This document shows positions 10,772-21,350 of a stretch of 64,000 nucleotides of DNA, one piece after another; the stretch's first letter is position 1; every line of letters begins with the position of its first letter. This DNA comes from Oxalobacter paraformigenes. Its GTDB lineage: Bacteria; Pseudomonadota; Gammaproteobacteria; Burkholderiales; Burkholderiaceae_D. The translations under genes were made by a program, and so were the position numbers. The stretch covers positions 1,549,583 to 1,613,582 of the forward strand of contig NZ_KI392031.1 in NCBI RefSeq assembly GCF_000158475.2. Direction: 5' to 3'. A model generated the notes under the pieces. That model worked only from the letters and a program-made list of their open reading frames with translations, was not told the origin of the DNA and ran no database searches.

Positions 10772-11590
10772 TTATAACCACATCCCTAATAAAACGGCCA
10801 GAGGCAACACGGGAATCAGTGAATCGATCCGATCCAGCACTCCGCCATGTCCCGGCAACAAATTACTACTGTCTTTAAATCCCCTCCGGCGTTTCAGCTT
10901 GGATTCCAGCAAATCGCCGACGATACTCATCGCAACCAGCAAGATCAGGCTGCACAGCATGCCTGCCCAGCCATATCGTCCAAACACTCTCAGCGCAATA
11001 TTTTCCTGCGGCGGCGAAATCCATACAACCACTGCGGCAACCAGTATAACAGCGAACAGGCCGCCCATAACGCCTTCCCAGGTTTTACCTGGCGAAATAG
11101 CCGGCGCCAGCTTGCGTTTCCCGAAAGCTCTTCCCGCAAAATAAGCGCCGATATCGGCGAGCCAGACGACAAGAAGAATGGAAAGAAGGAAAAAGGCCGA
11201 TTGCCTGTATAAAACAAGAACCGAGAGAAAACTGCCCAGTATGGAAAACCAGTAGAGCGATTGATAAAGGCGAGCGCCTGCGCTTCCGGGATTCGGCAAT
11301 TCACGAAACAGCGAGGGAACAAGAAAAACAATCCAGATGACAACAGCCGCCAGAGCGAACCAGACATAAACCTGTTCGGTAAGCCAGAGGGCCGAACCGG
11401 CAAAAGCCATGCCGGAAAAAACCGCGACAACCAGGGGATGCCTGTTTTCAAACAACCTTGCGTTTTCCCATGAAGCGGCCCCGAAAAAGACCAGCAGGAA
11501 AAGCCCGAATAACCAGTCGATTTGCGACCATAAAATCAGAAACAGGACTGCAGCAAGGCACAAAGCGGTATAAATGCGGTTTTTCAGCAT
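10772..11590 (-). CDS. cdsA: Phosphatidate cytidylyltransferase
   Basis: A 272-residue integral-membrane CDP-diacylglycerol synthase, the branch point for all phospholipids. About seven hydrophobic segments span the protein. The CTP-transferase signature is at the C-terminus (about residues 218-246): [16 protein letters not shown] followed by [14 protein letters not shown], including the two metal-binding Asp residues. It lies 4 bases after the uppS stop and 4 bases before dxr, so it is part of a tightly packed operon. Confidence 0.95.
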   Translation of the reverse strand: MLKNRIYTALCLAAVLFLILWSQIDWLFGLFLLVFFGAASWENARLFENRHPLVVAVFSGMAFAGSALWLTEQVYVWFALAAVVIWIVFLVPSLFRELPNPGSAGARLYQSLYWFSILGSFLSVLVLYRQSAFFLLSILLVVWLADIGAYFAGRAFGKRKLAPAISPGKTWEGVMGGLFAVILVAAVVVWISPPQENIALRVFGRYGWAGMLCSLILLVAMSIVGDLLESKLKRRRGFKDSSNLLPGHGGVLDRIDSLIPVLPLAVLLGMWL

Positions 11591-11594
11591 CGGA

Positions 11595-12338
11595 TCACGT
11601 CACCAGTTGTTCGCTTGTCTTTCCGAATCGTCTTTCCCTGCCCTGAAAAGCCAGAATCGCCTTTTCAAGTTCTTTATCGTCGAAATCGGGCCAGTATGTT
11701 TCCGTAAAGTATAACTCGGTATAAGCCAATTGCCAGAGAAGAAAATTGGACAGCCTTTTTTCTCCGCCAGTCCGGATGAACAGATCGGGGTGGGGCGCAT
11801 AAGAAAGGGCAAGACGGGAAGCGAGGTCTTTTTCTGTCATGTCCTTTTCCAAGACACCTTCCTGCCGCAGACGCCTGACCGCCTGCACGATATCCCACTG
11901 GCCGCCGTAATTGGCGCATACGGTCAGGGTCAAGGCCGAATTGGCGGAAGTTTTTTCTTCGGCACGCGCAATCGCTTTTTGAAGAGCGGGATCAAAACGG
12001 CCCGTATCGCCGACGACTTTCAACCGGATATGGTTGGCATGCAGTTTTTCCGTTTCCTTTTCCAGAGTGGACAGAAACAGATTCATCAGAAAACCGACTT
12101 CCTCATTGGGCCTGTTCCAGTTTTCGGAGCTGAAGGCAAAAACAGTCAAATAGGGAATATGGCGCACAATGCATCCTTCTATGGTACGCCTGATCGCTTC
12201 CGTTCCCCTGACATGTCCGGCAACACGCGGCAGAAAACGCTTTTTTGCCCAGCGCCCGTTGCCATCCATGACGATGGCAATATGTCGCGGCATCGGTGCT
12301 ATGGCTGAAAGGGAACCGGAAACTTTGGTTTCGGACAT
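11595..12338 (-). CDS. uppS: Undecaprenyl diphosphate synthase
   Basis: A 247-residue cis-prenyltransferase that makes the C55 lipid carrier for peptidoglycan and O-antigen. IAIVMDGNGRWAKKR at about residues 20-34 holds the catalytic Asp; RTGGEKRLSNFLLWQ and the following AYTELYF carry the substrate-binding Arg and Ser residues. A leader of about 16 residues precedes the first conserved block. It lies between frr (20 bases) and cdsA (4 bases). Confidence 0.95.
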   Translation of the reverse strand: MSETKVSGSLSAIAPMPRHIAIVMDGNGRWAKKRFLPRVAGHVRGTEAIRRTIEGCIVRHIPYLTVFAFSSENWNRPNEEVGFLMNLFLSTLEKETEKLHANHIRLKVVGDTGRFDPALQKAIARAEEKTSANSALTLTVCANYGGQWDIVQAVRRLRQEGVLEKDMTEKDLASRLALSYAPHPDLFIRTGGEKRLSNFLLWQLAYTELYFTETYWPDFDDKELEKAILAFQGRERRFGKTSEQLVT

Positions 12339-12357
12339 GTCTTAAATGACGAATCCA

Positions 12358-12918
12358 TTAAACCGTCATGACTTCTTTTTCTTTTTCGGTCAGGAGCTTG
12401 TCGATTTGCTGTACGAACCGGTCGGTCAGTTTCTGGATATCGTCCTGCGCCCTGCGCTCTTCGTCTTCAGAACACGCCTTGTCCTTGACCATCTTTTTTA
12501 AAGCTTCATTGGCGTCGCGCCGGATATTGCGAACGGCAACTTTGGCGTCTTCCCCTTCGGTTTTGACCAGTTTGACCATTTCCTTGCGGCGTTCTTCGGT
12601 CAGCGGAGGGGTTGGAACGCGGATGATATCGCCGACAGAAGAAGGATTCAAACCCAGATCGGAATCACGGATGGCTTTTTCAATAACGCTGACCATCTTT
12701 TTTTCCCAGGGCTGAACCGAAATCGTGCGTGCGTCCAGCAAAGTGACATTGGCAACCTGACTGATCTGGGTCGGTGAACCGTAATAATCGACTTGAATAT
12801 GGTCGAGAATGCCGGTATGAGCCCGTCCGGTACGCACCTTGGCCAGATCGGCTTTGAGCGAATCGACCGATTTGTTCATTTTCTGTTCGGCATTTTTTTT
12901 CACTTCGGCAATACTCAT
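12358..12918 (-). CDS. frr: Ribosome recycling factor
   Basis: A 186-residue RRF that, with EF-G, splits the post-termination ribosome. The start is the ATG at 12918 ([14 protein letters not shown]), preceded by AGAGGGA; an upstream in-frame ATG would add 17 non-conserved residues. The family segments [13 protein letters not shown] (near residue 30) and [15 protein letters not shown] (near 75) are intact, and the two-domain length is normal. It lies in the universal rpsB-tsf-pyrH-frr order. Confidence 0.96.
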   Translation of the reverse strand: MSIAEVKKNAEQKMNKSVDSLKADLAKVRTGRAHTGILDHIQVDYYGSPTQISQVANVTLLDARTISVQPWEKKMVSVIEKAIRDSDLGLNPSSVGDIIRVPTPPLTEERRKEMVKLVKTEGEDAKVAVRNIRRDANEALKKMVKDKACSEDEERRAQDDIQKLTDRFVQQIDKLLTEKEKEVMTV

Positions 12919-12984
12919 GATACGTCCCTCTTGCAAAATAAACGGTAAAAAGCCAATAAGCACTGGCATTATACGGGTTTCATC

Positions 12985-13701
12985 CTAAATATGAACCAGT
13001 GTTCCTTCATCTTCGCCGAGCAGAATCCGTTTTAAGGCACCGTGTTTTAAAATCGAAAATATCTTGATGGGCAATTTCTGGTCGCGGCACAATGCAAAGG
13101 CCGCAGCGTCCATCACCTCAAGATGCTTTTCGATCGCTTCATCAAAGGTAATATGGGAATAACGTGTTGCAGAGGTATCTTTCATGGGATCTGCGCTATA
13201 GACGCCATCGACCTTTGTCGCTTTCAGTACGATTTCCGCCCCCATTTCCGCACCGCGCAAGGCAGCGGCCGTATCGGTCGTGAAAAAGGGATTGCCGGTC
13301 CCGGCCGCAAACACAACGACCTTGCCTTCTTCCAGATACTGGAGTGCTTTTGGTCTGACATAGGATTCGACAACCTGATCAATACCGATAGCCGACATGA
13401 CGCGGGCTGTCAGGCCTGCCTGTTCCATGGCATCGGCCAGCGCCAGTGAATTGATCACAGTAGCCAACATGCCCATATAATCCGCTGTTGCACGATCCAT
13501 TCCTTTTGCACCTGGCGCAACGCCGCGGAAAATATTGCCGCCACCGATCACGATCGCCATTTCCACGCCCAGATTCGCGGCCTCGACCACATCCCCGACC
13601 ATATGTTCAATTGAAGCGCGATTGATACCGAACTGGTCTTCTCCCATAAGTGCTTCACCTGATAATTTCAGAAGAACCCGCTTATATAGTGGACTGGTCA
13701 T
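12985..13701 (-). CDS. pyrH: Uridylate kinase
   Basis: A 238-residue amino-acid-kinase-fold UMP kinase, hexameric and allosterically activated by GTP in related bacteria. It shows [14 protein letters not shown] at the start, [10 protein letters not shown] near residue 54, [17 protein letters not shown] near 85 and the ATP-site block [31 protein letters not shown] (described by its start TDTAA and end SADP) near 140-170. It is 66 bases upstream of frr and 86 bases downstream of the tsf stop, with the tsf terminator in between, so it may have its own promoter. Confidence 0.96.
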   Translation of the reverse strand: MTSPLYKRVLLKLSGEALMGEDQFGINRASIEHMVGDVVEAANLGVEMAIVIGGGNIFRGVAPGAKGMDRATADYMGMLATVINSLALADAMEQAGLTARVMSAIGIDQVVESYVRPKALQYLEEGKVVVFAAGTGNPFFTTDTAAALRGAEMGAEIVLKATKVDGVYSADPMKDTSATRYSHITFDEAIEKHLEVMDAAAFALCRDQKLPIKIFSILKHGALKRILLGEDEGTLVHI

Positions 13702-13755
13702 AATCCTGCATTCCTTATCTCAGACAGCGTGAAAACAATAAAAAATCAACCCATA

Positions 13756-13780
13756 GAAAAACGGGCCTTTCGGCCCGTTT
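13756..13780 (-). terminator. Terminator downstream of tsf
   Basis: On the minus strand a 9-bp stem (AAACGGGCC / GGCCCGTTT) with a GAAA-type loop is followed by a run of T. It begins 8 bases after the tsf stop. This is a classic intrinsic terminator and separates rpsB-tsf from pyrH-frr, allowing ribosomal-protein and pyrH levels to differ. Confidence 0.8.
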
Positions 13781-13787
13781 AAAAACA

Positions 13788-14696
13788 TCATGCTTTGGCT
13801 GCCGCCATCTGCGCGGCAACTTCCGCGGCAAAGTCATCCGACTTTTTCTCCAGACCTTCGCCGACTACATACAAGGTATACGATTTGACCGTTGTATTTT
13901 TTTCTTTCAGCATTTGTCCGACAGACTGTTTGTCGTTTTTGACGAAAGGCTGGTTAAGCAGTGACACTTCCTTCAGGAATTTCTGGACGGAGCCCTCGAT
14001 ACGACGTGCGATAATATCGGCGGGTTGCGCCTTCTTGCCTTCCGCGACGGCTTTTGCCGAATCTTCTTCCGCTTTCTGCTGCGCAATGGAGCGTTCTCTT
14101 TCGATCAGGGCGGGATCGACCTGTTCAGACGACAGGGCAGCCGGTTTCATGGCAGCGATATGCATGGCGACATCCTTGCCGACCTGTTCATCGGGGCCAT
14201 CGTACTCAACCACAACGCCGATGCGCGAGCCATGCAGATAGGAAGCGATTTTCGCATCGGCCCGATGACGCGCAAAACGACGGATGGACATGTTTTCGCC
14301 GATACGGCCGACCAGTGCGGTACGCTGCTCATCAACGGTTTTCCCATCCAGCGGCAAAGCGGACAAACCGGCCACATCGGCAGGATCGTTTTCCGTTACC
14401 AGTTTGGCGCAGGCATTGGCCAATGCTACAAAATCGTCGTTTTTGGTTACGAAATCGGTCTCACAGTTCACTTCGATGATGGAAGCGGTATTGCCATCGA
14501 CATGAATCGCGATAACGCCTTCGGCCGCAACACGGCTCGACGCTTTCGACGCCTTGTTGCCCAGTTTGACACGCAGGATATCTTCCGCTTTCTGAATGTC
14601 GCCGCCCGCTTCGGTCAACGCCTTTTTGCACTCCATCATTGGCGCATCGGTTTTCGCTCGCAGCTGGCCTACCATAGCCGCTGTAATGACTGCCAT
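13788..14696 (-). CDS. tsf: Elongation factor Ts
   Basis: A 302-residue EF-Ts, the guanine-nucleotide exchange factor for EF-Tu. The N-terminal UBA-like domain ([26 protein letters not shown], residues 6-27) and the [10 protein letters not shown] motif near residue 80 that pushes on the EF-Tu nucleotide site are both present. It is slightly longer than E. coli EF-Ts (283 aa). It is transcribed with rpsB, with a G/C hairpin in the intergenic space. Confidence 0.96.
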   Translation of the reverse strand: MAVITAAMVGQLRAKTDAPMMECKKALTEAGGDIQKAEDILRVKLGNKASKASSRVAAEGVIAIHVDGNTASIIEVNCETDFVTKNDDFVALANACAKLVTENDPADVAGLSALPLDGKTVDEQRTALVGRIGENMSIRRFARHRADAKIASYLHGSRIGVVVEYDGPDEQVGKDVAMHIAAMKPAALSSEQVDPALIERERSIAQQKAEEDSAKAVAEGKKAQPADIIARRIEGSVQKFLKEVSLLNQPFVKNDKQSVGQMLKEKNTTVKSYTLYVVGEGLEKKSDDFAAEVAAQMAAAKA

Positions 14697-14710
14697 ACTG
14701 TTCTCCTTAC

Positions 14711-14730
14711 AAAGGGGGCCTTCGCCCCCG
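14711..14730 (-). terminator. Hairpin between rpsB and tsf (attenuator-like)
   Basis: A 6-bp all-G/C stem (GGGGGC / GCCCCC) with loop GAAG is followed on the minus strand by only three T and then the tsf ribosome site AAGGAG. The short T run suggests partial termination or mRNA-end protection between the two genes, not a full stop. It sits about 15-35 bases before tsf. Confidence 0.5.
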
Positions 14731-14784
14731 TTTACTGAATATTTTCACAGATCCTTCTGTCATAAAACGGAAGGATACACACGA

Positions 14785-15522
14785 TTACTGGGCCGCTTCC
14801 TCGCCGCTTTCGCCTTTTACGGTTTCAAGCACATCCTGCATGGCGCTTGCGCGTCCTTCAAGAATCGCATCGGCAACGCCGCGCGCATACAGCTGAATAG
14901 CCTTGGAAGAGTCGTCATTCCCCGGAATGACGTAAGCCAGACCTTCAGGCGAATGATTGGTGTCCACGACGCCAATGACGGGAATACCGAGTTTTTGTGC
15001 TTCCGTGACAGCGCCCTTGTGATAACCGACATCAACGACAAAAATCGCGTCCGGCAAACCGTTCATGTCCTTGATGCCGCCGATGGCTTTTTGCAATTTG
15101 GCCACTTCGCGCTGGAACATCAGGCCTTCTTTTTTGCTCATTTTATCGACGGTGCCGTCTTCAATAGCAGCTTCCATGTCTTTCAAGCGCTTGATGGAAG
15201 TCCTGATCGTTTTGAAGTTGGTCAGCATACCGCCCAGCCAGCGCTGATCGACATACGGCATGCCGGCGCGCTGCGCTTCACTGGCGATGATATCGCGCGC
15301 CTGTCTTTTGGTTCCGACCATCAAAATGGTGCCACGGTTGGCAGAGAGCTGACGGATGTAATTCATCGCGTCGTTATACATTGCCAGTGTCTTTTCCAGA
15401 TTGACGATGTGGATTTTGTTGCGATGACCGAAGATGAAGGGAGCCATCTTCGGGTTCCAGAAACGGGTTTGGTGGCCGAAATGCACACCGGCTTCCAGCA
15501 TTTCACGCATGGTAACAGACAT
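14785..15522 (-). CDS. rpsB: 30S ribosomal protein S2
   Basis: A 245-residue S2 protein. The start [26 protein letters not shown] is preceded by CTGGAG, and the upstream in-frame codons to 15576 are not conserved. The signature blocks [25 protein letters not shown] and the [14 protein letters not shown] type nucleotide-like segment are present. S2 joins late in 30S assembly. It is the first gene of the rpsB-tsf unit; a long imperfect inverted repeat and a likely promoter lie upstream (15601-15657). Confidence 0.96.
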   Translation of the reverse strand: MSVTMREMLEAGVHFGHQTRFWNPKMAPFIFGHRNKIHIVNLEKTLAMYNDAMNYIRQLSANRGTILMVGTKRQARDIIASEAQRAGMPYVDQRWLGGMLTNFKTIRTSIKRLKDMEAAIEDGTVDKMSKKEGLMFQREVAKLQKAIGGIKDMNGLPDAIFVVDVGYHKGAVTEAQKLGIPVIGVVDTNHSPEGLAYVIPGNDDSSKAIQLYARGVADAILEGRASAMQDVLETVKGESGEEAAQ

Positions 15523-15600
15523 AATAATCTCCAGGGTTAGGTCTTGAATTCGCCCAAGAACCCGTCTGGCGGGCACCCTTTCAGGCCGAATTCGCGATTT

Positions 15601-15657
15601 ACAGTTTAAAAAATAATATGGTCTTGAAAACTTTCAAGAGTCCATTATTGTACTGTA
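15601..15657. repeat. Nested inverted repeat in the rpsB leader
   Basis: The core CTTGAAA-AC-TTTCAAG (15624-15639) is a perfect 7-bp palindrome. It is flanked by imperfect arms AATAATATGG / CCATTATT and by outer arms ACAGT / ACTGT, so about 57 bases can fold into one long hairpin or act as a nested operator. It lies between the divergent rpsB and nnr genes, in the place where the S2 autoregulatory leader is found in other proteobacteria. Function is inferred, not shown. Confidence 0.5.
15647..15652 (-). promoter_or_regulatory. Possible -10 element for rpsB
   Basis: On the minus strand TACAAT (5 of 6 to TATAAT) lies 125 bases before rpsB, with TTTAAG 17 bases upstream as a poor -35. It overlaps the inverted repeat, so initiation here would put most of the repeat into the 5' leader. 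Confidence 0.35.
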
Positions 15658-15787
15658 AAAATAAATCCGCTTAAAGCCGCACCGCTACAAAAACAGACGA
15701 AAACGTGGTACAAATTCTTTTTCAGGCCAGTAAAACTGCCGGACAATGACTGTCCGGAAAACTTTTTATCCACTTCGGAGTCCAGTC

Positions 15788-17308
15788 ATGAATGCCCTTT
15801 ATTCCATCAACGCCATCCGCACCATCGAACGGGCCGCTCTTGCCGATCTGCCGACCGGAACACTGATGCAAAGGGCCGGCCGGGAAGCGGCGAAGCTGGC
15901 CATGTCCCTGCTTTCTTCCTCGACGCAAATCAAGAAAGAAGTACTCGTTCTGGCAGGCCCGGGCAACAATGGCGGCGATGCTCTTGAAATGGCTGTCCTC
16001 CTTGCCGATTCCGGCATTTCTGTCTCGGTGCTTCTCGTCTCGAACCGAAAGAAAAACCAGCCTGAAGAAGCGCGTCAGGCGAGACAAAAAGCCGTCAAGA
16101 GCGCTATTCACTGGGAAGACGCCCTTTCTCTCCAAACCACTTTCGAATCATTGAAAAGACGAAACTGGGCGCTGGTGGTGGACGGCATGTTCGGAATCGG
16201 CCTGAAAGAAGCGTTGACAGGCAACCGCAACAAACTCGTCAGGATTGTCAATTCCTTTCAATGTCCCATTCTTGCACTGGACGTCCCCAGCGGCCTGAAT
16301 GCAGATACCGGAAACGTCGTCGGGAACGATTCCATTGCCGTCAGGGCAACGCATACGCTGACTTTCATCGCCGACAAGCCAGGACTTCATACCGGAAAAG
16401 GCCGAGACCATGCCGGCGAGGTGCATGTCGCCAGTCTGGACGTCGATAAAAAATATTTTCCGGCCACCGACTGCTGGCTGAATACGCCAGAGCTGTTCGG
16501 CCATTTCCTCAAACCCCGGCTCCACGATACCCATAAGGGAAGTTACGGCAGAATCGCCATTTTGGGCGGAGCGGAAGGAATGGGCGGAGCGCCCGTTCTG
16601 GCAGCCCGCGCGGCCCTCTATACCGGCGCCGGTTTAGCGTATGCCGTTTATCTGAAAAATCCGCCTTCCTACGATCCCGTCAGTCCGGAAGTGATGTTCC
16701 GCGCGGCACACCGGTTCGACTTTTCGGCAGACGTCACCGTTATCGGCCCCGGTCTGGGCCAATCTCCGGTTGCCGGAAATTATCTGGCCCGGACAATCGC
16801 ATCCGGCAAACCGGCCGTGTTCGACGCCGATGCCCTGAACATCCTTTCTGAAAATCCGGCCCTGCAATTCTCTTTCTCGGAACGTAACGCCCCGTCCGTC
16901 ATGACGCCCCATCCACTGGAAGCGGCCCGTCTTTTGGGAAGGGACAGCGCATTCGTCCAGTCCGACAGGCTTAACGCCGGAAGAACGCTGGCTGAACAAT
17001 TCAATGCTGTTATCGTCCTGAAGGGATCGGGAACCCTTGTCTGTTCGCCCGATGGAAAAACCGTTATCAATCCGACCGGCAATCCCGGTCTGGCAACAGC
17101 CGGAACCGGCGATGTCCTGTCCGGCATGACAGGTGCCCTCATGGCGCAAGGCTGGCCGGCATGGGAAGCGGCACTGGCTGCCGTCTGGCTTCACGGGAAA
17201 GCGGCAGACGTTCTGGAAAAGGAACGTCATGGCTGTGTTGGCATAACGGCAGGGGAAATCGCTCCAAAAGCCCGATTTCTCTTGAACGAACTGATCGAAA
17301 TCCGATAG
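15788..17308 (+). CDS. nnr: Bifunctional NAD(P)HX epimerase/dehydratase
   Basis: A 506-residue YjeF-type fusion that repairs hydrated NADH/NADPH. The N-terminal epimerase domain (about residues 1-210) has LAGPGNNGGDALEMA. The C-terminal ribokinase-like ADP-dependent dehydratase (about 230-500) has ILGGAEGMGGAPVLAARAAL, MTPHPLEAARLLG and the active-site GTGDVLSGMTGAL near residue 440. The ATG at 15788 has GGAG at the right distance; an ATG 14 codons earlier does not. It is a single gene, divergent from rpsB and convergent with lon. Confidence 0.93.
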   Translation: MNALYSINAIRTIERAALADLPTGTLMQRAGREAAKLAMSLLSSSTQIKKEVLVLAGPGNNGGDALEMAVLLADSGISVSVLLVSNRKKNQPEEARQARQKAVKSAIHWEDALSLQTTFESLKRRNWALVVDGMFGIGLKEALTGNRNKLVRIVNSFQCPILALDVPSGLNADTGNVVGNDSIAVRATHTLTFIADKPGLHTGKGRDHAGEVHVASLDVDKKYFPATDCWLNTPELFGHFLKPRLHDTHKGSYGRIAILGGAEGMGGAPVLAARAALYTGAGLAYAVYLKNPPSYDPVSPEVMFRAAHRFDFSADVTVIGPGLGQSPVAGNYLARTIASGKPAVFDADALNILSENPALQFSFSERNAPSVMTPHPLEAARLLGRDSAFVQSDRLNAGRTLAEQFNAVIVLKGSGTLVCSPDGKTVINPTGNPGLATAGTGDVLSGMTGALMAQGWPAWEAALAAVWLHGKAADVLEKERHGCVGITAGEIAPKARFLLNELIEIR

Positions 17309-17311
17309 CTA

Positions 17312-17337
17312 TAAAAAAGCCCCGGTCTCCCGGGGCT
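17312..17337 (-). terminator. Terminator of lon
   Basis: An 8-bp stem AGCCCCGG / CCGGGGCT with a four-base loop is followed on the minus strand by six T. It lies 35 bases past the lon stop and just past the convergent nnr stop. The T run is only on the minus-strand side, so it mainly serves lon. Confidence 0.8.
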
Positions 17338-17371
17338 ATGGCGAAACAGCGACGACTGACCACTCAGTGCG

Positions 17372-19783
17372 TCAATGCGTCAGCAAATTGCCGCCACTGG
17401 CATTTTCAGACTTTTCCGCGGCAACCGGAACAGTCGGCTGATCTTCCGTTATCGGTTCAGGCTGGCGCTCCAGCGCCACTTCCCAGACCTTGTCTATCCA
17501 GCGAACCGGAATGATTTCCAATTTGTTTTTCACATTGTCGGGAATTTCCACCAAATCTTTCACGTTTTCCTGCGGAATAACGACTTTCTTGACGCCACCA
17601 CGCAAGGCGGCCAGCAATTTTTCTTTCAGGCCGCCGATCGGAAGGAGTTCACCACGCAAGGTGATTTCCCCCGTCATGGCCACATCGGATCTGACCGGAA
17701 TGCCGCTGAATACCGATACCAGCGCGGTTGCCATCGAAATGCCAGCCGACGGGCCATCTTTGGGCGTGGCGCCTTCCGGCACGTGGATATGAATATCCTT
17801 CTTCTCGAAGGCCTCATTCTTGATGCCCAGATTGTTCGCCCGACTGCGCACGACCGTTCTTGCCGCTTCAATGGATTCTTTCATCACATCGCCCAGCGTA
17901 CCGGTACGGATGATCTGCCCCTTGCCGGGAACGGCCACCGCCTCCACTGTCAATAATTCTCCACCGACTTCCGTCCATGCCAGTCCCGTCACTTCACCGA
18001 TCTGGTTTTCCTTTTCAGCCACACCGAAATCGAACTGGCGTACGCCAAGGAACTTGTCGATATTCTTCGGGGTCACGACAATTTTACGATTCTGTTTTTT
18101 CAATAACAGCATTTTGACGACTTTCCGGCAGATCTTGGAAATTTCCCGTTCAAGTGCTCGTACGCCGGCCTCGCGAGTGTAATAGCGGATGATGTCACGG
18201 ATAGCCGCTTCGGTAATCGACAATTCCGTTTCTTTCAAACCGTTACCTCTCATCTGTTTCGGCAACAGATAGCGTTGCGCAATACTTGTTTTCTCATCTT
18301 CGGTGTACCCGGACAAGCGGATGACTTCCATCCTGTCCAGAAGAGCCGGCGGAATATTGTACGTATTGGAAGTCGCAATAAACATCACATCCGACAAATC
18401 GAAATCCACTTCGACATAGTGATCGGAAAAGGTATGATTCTGTTCCGGATCCAGGACTTCCAGCAGGGCAGCAGCCGGATCGCCCCGGAAATCGGCGCCG
18501 ATCTTGTCAACTTCATCCAGCAAAAACAAGGGATTACGAACACCAGCTTTGACCAGACTCTGAAGGATTTTGCCCGGCATTGCACCGATATAGGTACGGC
18601 GGTGCCCGCGGATTTCCGCTTCATCCCGAACGCCGCCCAAGGCCATGCGCACATACTTGCGGTTCGTCGCCCGTGCAATGGACTGTCCCAATGAAGTTTT
18701 ACCGACCCCCGGAGGCCCGACAAAACACAAAATGGGCGCCTTGACCTTGTCCACTCTCTGCTGGACGGCAAGATATTCGAGGATACGTTCCTTGACTTTT
18801 TCCAGGCCGTAATGATCGTTGTCCAGCACTTTTTCCGCATTGGCAAGATCGTTGTTGACCTTGGATTTTTTACGCCAGGGCAATGAAACGAGCGTCTCAA
18901 TGTAATTGCGAACCACTGTTGCCTCAGCCGACATCGGAGACATGGATTTCAGCTTCCTCAACTCGCTCATGGCCTTGTCTTTGGCTTCCTTGGGCATTTT
19001 CGCAGCGGTAATCCGTTTTTCCAGATCTTCCAGATCCGCTCCTTCTTCTCCCTCGCCCAACTCGCGCTGGATAGCCTTGACCTGTTCGTTCAGATAATAT
19101 TCGCGCTGTGATTTTTCCATCTGGCGCTTGACACGGCCGCGAATGCGCTTTTCGACCTGCATGATGTCGAGCTCGCTTTCCAGCCTTTCCAGCAAATATT
19201 CAAGCCGTTTTTCGATGTTGACCATCTCGAGAACGACCTGTTTCTGTTCCAGTTTCAGCGGCAGGTGGGCGGCAACCGTATCCGCAAAACGGCCCGGTTC
19301 ATCGATAGTGGAAAGAGACGCGACGACTTCCTGCGGTATTTTCTTGTTCAGCTTGATGTACTGTTCGAACTGCTGGACGATGGCGCGTCTCATGGCTTCG
19401 ATTTCCGGTTCGTTTTCACCGATCGAATCCACCGGCGATATGTCCGCCAGCAAATGGTTCTCGTTCGCTTCAACCTGAACGATTCTGGCGCGCTGTGTGC
19501 CCTCGACCAGGACCTTCACTGTCCCATCAGGCAGCTTGAGCATCTGCAAGACGGTGGCAACGCATCCTATTTCATAAATGTCTTCCGCAGCCGGTTCATC
19601 TTTCGCTGCCGTCTTTTGTGCAGCCAGCATAATCGTTTTTCCGGTTTCCATTGCCGTTTCAAGGGCATGAATCGACTTGGGCCTTCCCACAAACAGCGGA
19701 ATGACCATATGCGGAAAAACGACGACATCCCGCAGCGGAAGCAACGGAAATCTAGACGGCTTTGTATCTATAGAAGTCATCAT
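17372..19783 (-). CDS. lon: ATP-dependent protease Lon
   Basis: An 803-residue LonA protease that degrades misfolded and regulatory proteins. The LON substrate-binding domain is at residues 10-205, a coiled coil follows to about 300, and the AAA+ module has Walker A GPPGVGKTSLG near residue 357 and Walker B FLLDEVDK. The protease domain carries the Ser-Lys dyad with Ser in PKDGPSAGISMA near residue 680. An acidic/Ser-rich tail of about 30 residues follows. It is downstream of clpX with 159 bases between, consistent with its own promoter. Confidence 0.97.
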   Translation of the reverse strand: MMTSIDTKPSRFPLLPLRDVVVFPHMVIPLFVGRPKSIHALETAMETGKTIMLAAQKTAAKDEPAAEDIYEIGCVATVLQMLKLPDGTVKVLVEGTQRARIVQVEANENHLLADISPVDSIGENEPEIEAMRRAIVQQFEQYIKLNKKIPQEVVASLSTIDEPGRFADTVAAHLPLKLEQKQVVLEMVNIEKRLEYLLERLESELDIMQVEKRIRGRVKRQMEKSQREYYLNEQVKAIQRELGEGEEGADLEDLEKRITAAKMPKEAKDKAMSELRKLKSMSPMSAEATVVRNYIETLVSLPWRKKSKVNNDLANAEKVLDNDHYGLEKVKERILEYLAVQQRVDKVKAPILCFVGPPGVGKTSLGQSIARATNRKYVRMALGGVRDEAEIRGHRRTYIGAMPGKILQSLVKAGVRNPLFLLDEVDKIGADFRGDPAAALLEVLDPEQNHTFSDHYVEVDFDLSDVMFIATSNTYNIPPALLDRMEVIRLSGYTEDEKTSIAQRYLLPKQMRGNGLKETELSITEAAIRDIIRYYTREAGVRALEREISKICRKVVKMLLLKKQNRKIVVTPKNIDKFLGVRQFDFGVAEKENQIGEVTGLAWTEVGGELLTVEAVAVPGKGQIIRTGTLGDVMKESIEAARTVVRSRANNLGIKNEAFEKKDIHIHVPEGATPKDGPSAGISMATALVSVFSGIPVRSDVAMTGEITLRGELLPIGGLKEKLLAALRGGVKKVVIPQENVKDLVEIPDNVKNKLEIIPVRWIDKVWEVALERQPEPITEDQPTVPVAAEKSENASGGNLLTH

Positions 19784-19942
19784 GACAAACCTTAATCAAT
19801 GAGCATAATGGTGATATTGGCCCGCTTTCGGAAAATACAAGACCAAACATCGAAAATATCGCCAGAAGCGATCCGGCAGGCATAAAAAACCTGCACTAAA
19901 AAGTGGAAAAAACACCGACAAATCGTTTTGCCTGAAACAGAT

Positions 19943-21214
19943 TCAGTTCTGGCCGGCAAGTTTTTGTTTGTCCTGATATATCAACAAGGGTTTCGATTCT
20001 TTGGTGACAGTATTTTCGTCGATGACCACCTTGATGACATTTTTTTCTGTCGGCAAATCGTACATGACGTCAAGCAATAACTGTTCCATAATGGAACGAA
20101 GTCCGCGGGCCCCGGTCTTGCGTTCCAGCGCCTTGCGTGCAATGGCATGAAGCGCATCCGGCCGTATCTCGAGTTCCGCGCCTTCCATTTCCAGAAGTTT
20201 CGTATATTGCTTGACCAAAGCGTTTTTGGGCTTTACGAGAATTTCAATCAGGGCATTTTCGGTCAAATCGTTCAAAACGGCAACGACGGGCAAACGACCG
20301 ATCAATTCCGGTATCAATCCAAATTTTATCAAATCTTCCGGTTCGACGTTCAAAAGCATTTCGCTACCGGCTTTTTCACTGGGACTTTTGACGGCCGCCG
20401 AAAATCCGATGCCGCCTTTCTCCGAACGATTGGCAATGATTTTGCTCAATCCGTCGAATGCGCCCCCGCAAATGAACATGATATTGGAAGTATCGACCTG
20501 AATGAAATCCTGATTCGGATGTTTACGACCTCCTTGCGGCGGGATCGACGCCATCGTGCCTTCGATCAGTTTCAAAAGAGCCTGTTGCACTCCTTCACCC
20601 GACACATCCCGCGTTATGGACGGATTATCCGACTTTCTGGAAATCTTATCAATTTCATCAATGTAAACGATCCCTCTTTGCGCTTTTTCGACATCGTAAT
20701 CGCAATTCTGGAGCAATTTTTGAATGATGTTTTCGACGTCTTCCCCGACATACCCTGCTTCAGTCAGTGTCGTGGCATCTGCAATGACAAACGGAACGTT
20801 CAACATGCGCGCAAGCGTCTGGGCTAAAAGCGTTTTTCCCGACCCTGTCGGTCCGACCAGAAGAATATTGCTTTTGGCCAGTTCAACATCGTCGTTTTTG
20901 CCGCCATAATACTTCAGCCGCTTGTAATGATTGTAAACCGCTACGGAAAGAATCTTCTTGGCCTGTTCCTGACCGATAACATACTGGTCCAGAAGGTTAC
21001 AAATTTCTTTCGGCGTAGGCAATTCGCCGCCCTTTTCCTTACCCAGTTCGGGAGAAAGCAACTCGTCACGGATAATGTCATTGCACAAATCAATGCACTC
21101 GTCACAAATGTAGACAGCAGGACCGGCAATCAGCTTCTTCACTTCATTCTGGCTTTTCCCACAGAATGAGCAATACAGCGTTTTTTCAGCTGGCGAAGAT
21201 ATGTTTTCTGACAT
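19943..21214 (-). CDS. clpX: ATP-dependent Clp protease ATP-binding subunit ClpX
   Basis: A 423-residue AAA+ unfoldase that feeds tagged substrates to ClpP. The N-terminal C4 zinc finger (CSFCGKS...CDECIDLC) binds adaptors; Walker A is [12 protein letters not shown] near residue 120, Walker B is IVYIDEIDK, and the ClpP-docking IGF-type loop is in the [10 protein letters not shown] segment near residue 270. It is downstream of clpP, separated by 136 bases that include the clpP terminator. Confidence 0.97.
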   Translation of the reverse strand: MSENISSPAEKTLYCSFCGKSQNEVKKLIAGPAVYICDECIDLCNDIIRDELLSPELGKEKGGELPTPKEICNLLDQYVIGQEQAKKILSVAVYNHYKRLKYYGGKNDDVELAKSNILLVGPTGSGKTLLAQTLARMLNVPFVIADATTLTEAGYVGEDVENIIQKLLQNCDYDVEKAQRGIVYIDEIDKISRKSDNPSITRDVSGEGVQQALLKLIEGTMASIPPQGGRKHPNQDFIQVDTSNIMFICGGAFDGLSKIIANRSEKGGIGFSAAVKSPSEKAGSEMLLNVEPEDLIKFGLIPELIGRLPVVAVLNDLTENALIEILVKPKNALVKQYTKLLEMEGAELEIRPDALHAIARKALERKTGARGLRSIMEQLLLDVMYDLPTEKNVIKVVIDENTVTKESKPLLIYQDKQKLAGQN

Positions 21215-21299
21215 GAGTATTTGAACAGGTATTAGGATTCAATAAGATAAACGACTGCCAGAAAGATAACACAAACCACGATTTCTGGCAGCGTGCATC

Positions 21300-21330
21300 G
21301 AAAAAAACGCCCGAACATCCAGTTCGGGCC
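21300..21330 (-). terminator. Terminator of clpP
   Basis: The stem GCCCGAAC / GTTCGGGC (8 bp, loop TGGAT on the minus strand) is followed by seven T. It starts about 20 bases beyond the clpP stop. It implies that clpX is made partly from its own promoter. Confidence 0.82.
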
Positions 21331-21350
21331 TAAAAAACAAGCCGGAAAGG

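Noticed and set aside
19860..19942. Hairpins after clpX
   Set aside because: GCAGG/CCTGC and CACT/AGTG stems are short and lack a following T run, so I do not call a terminator.
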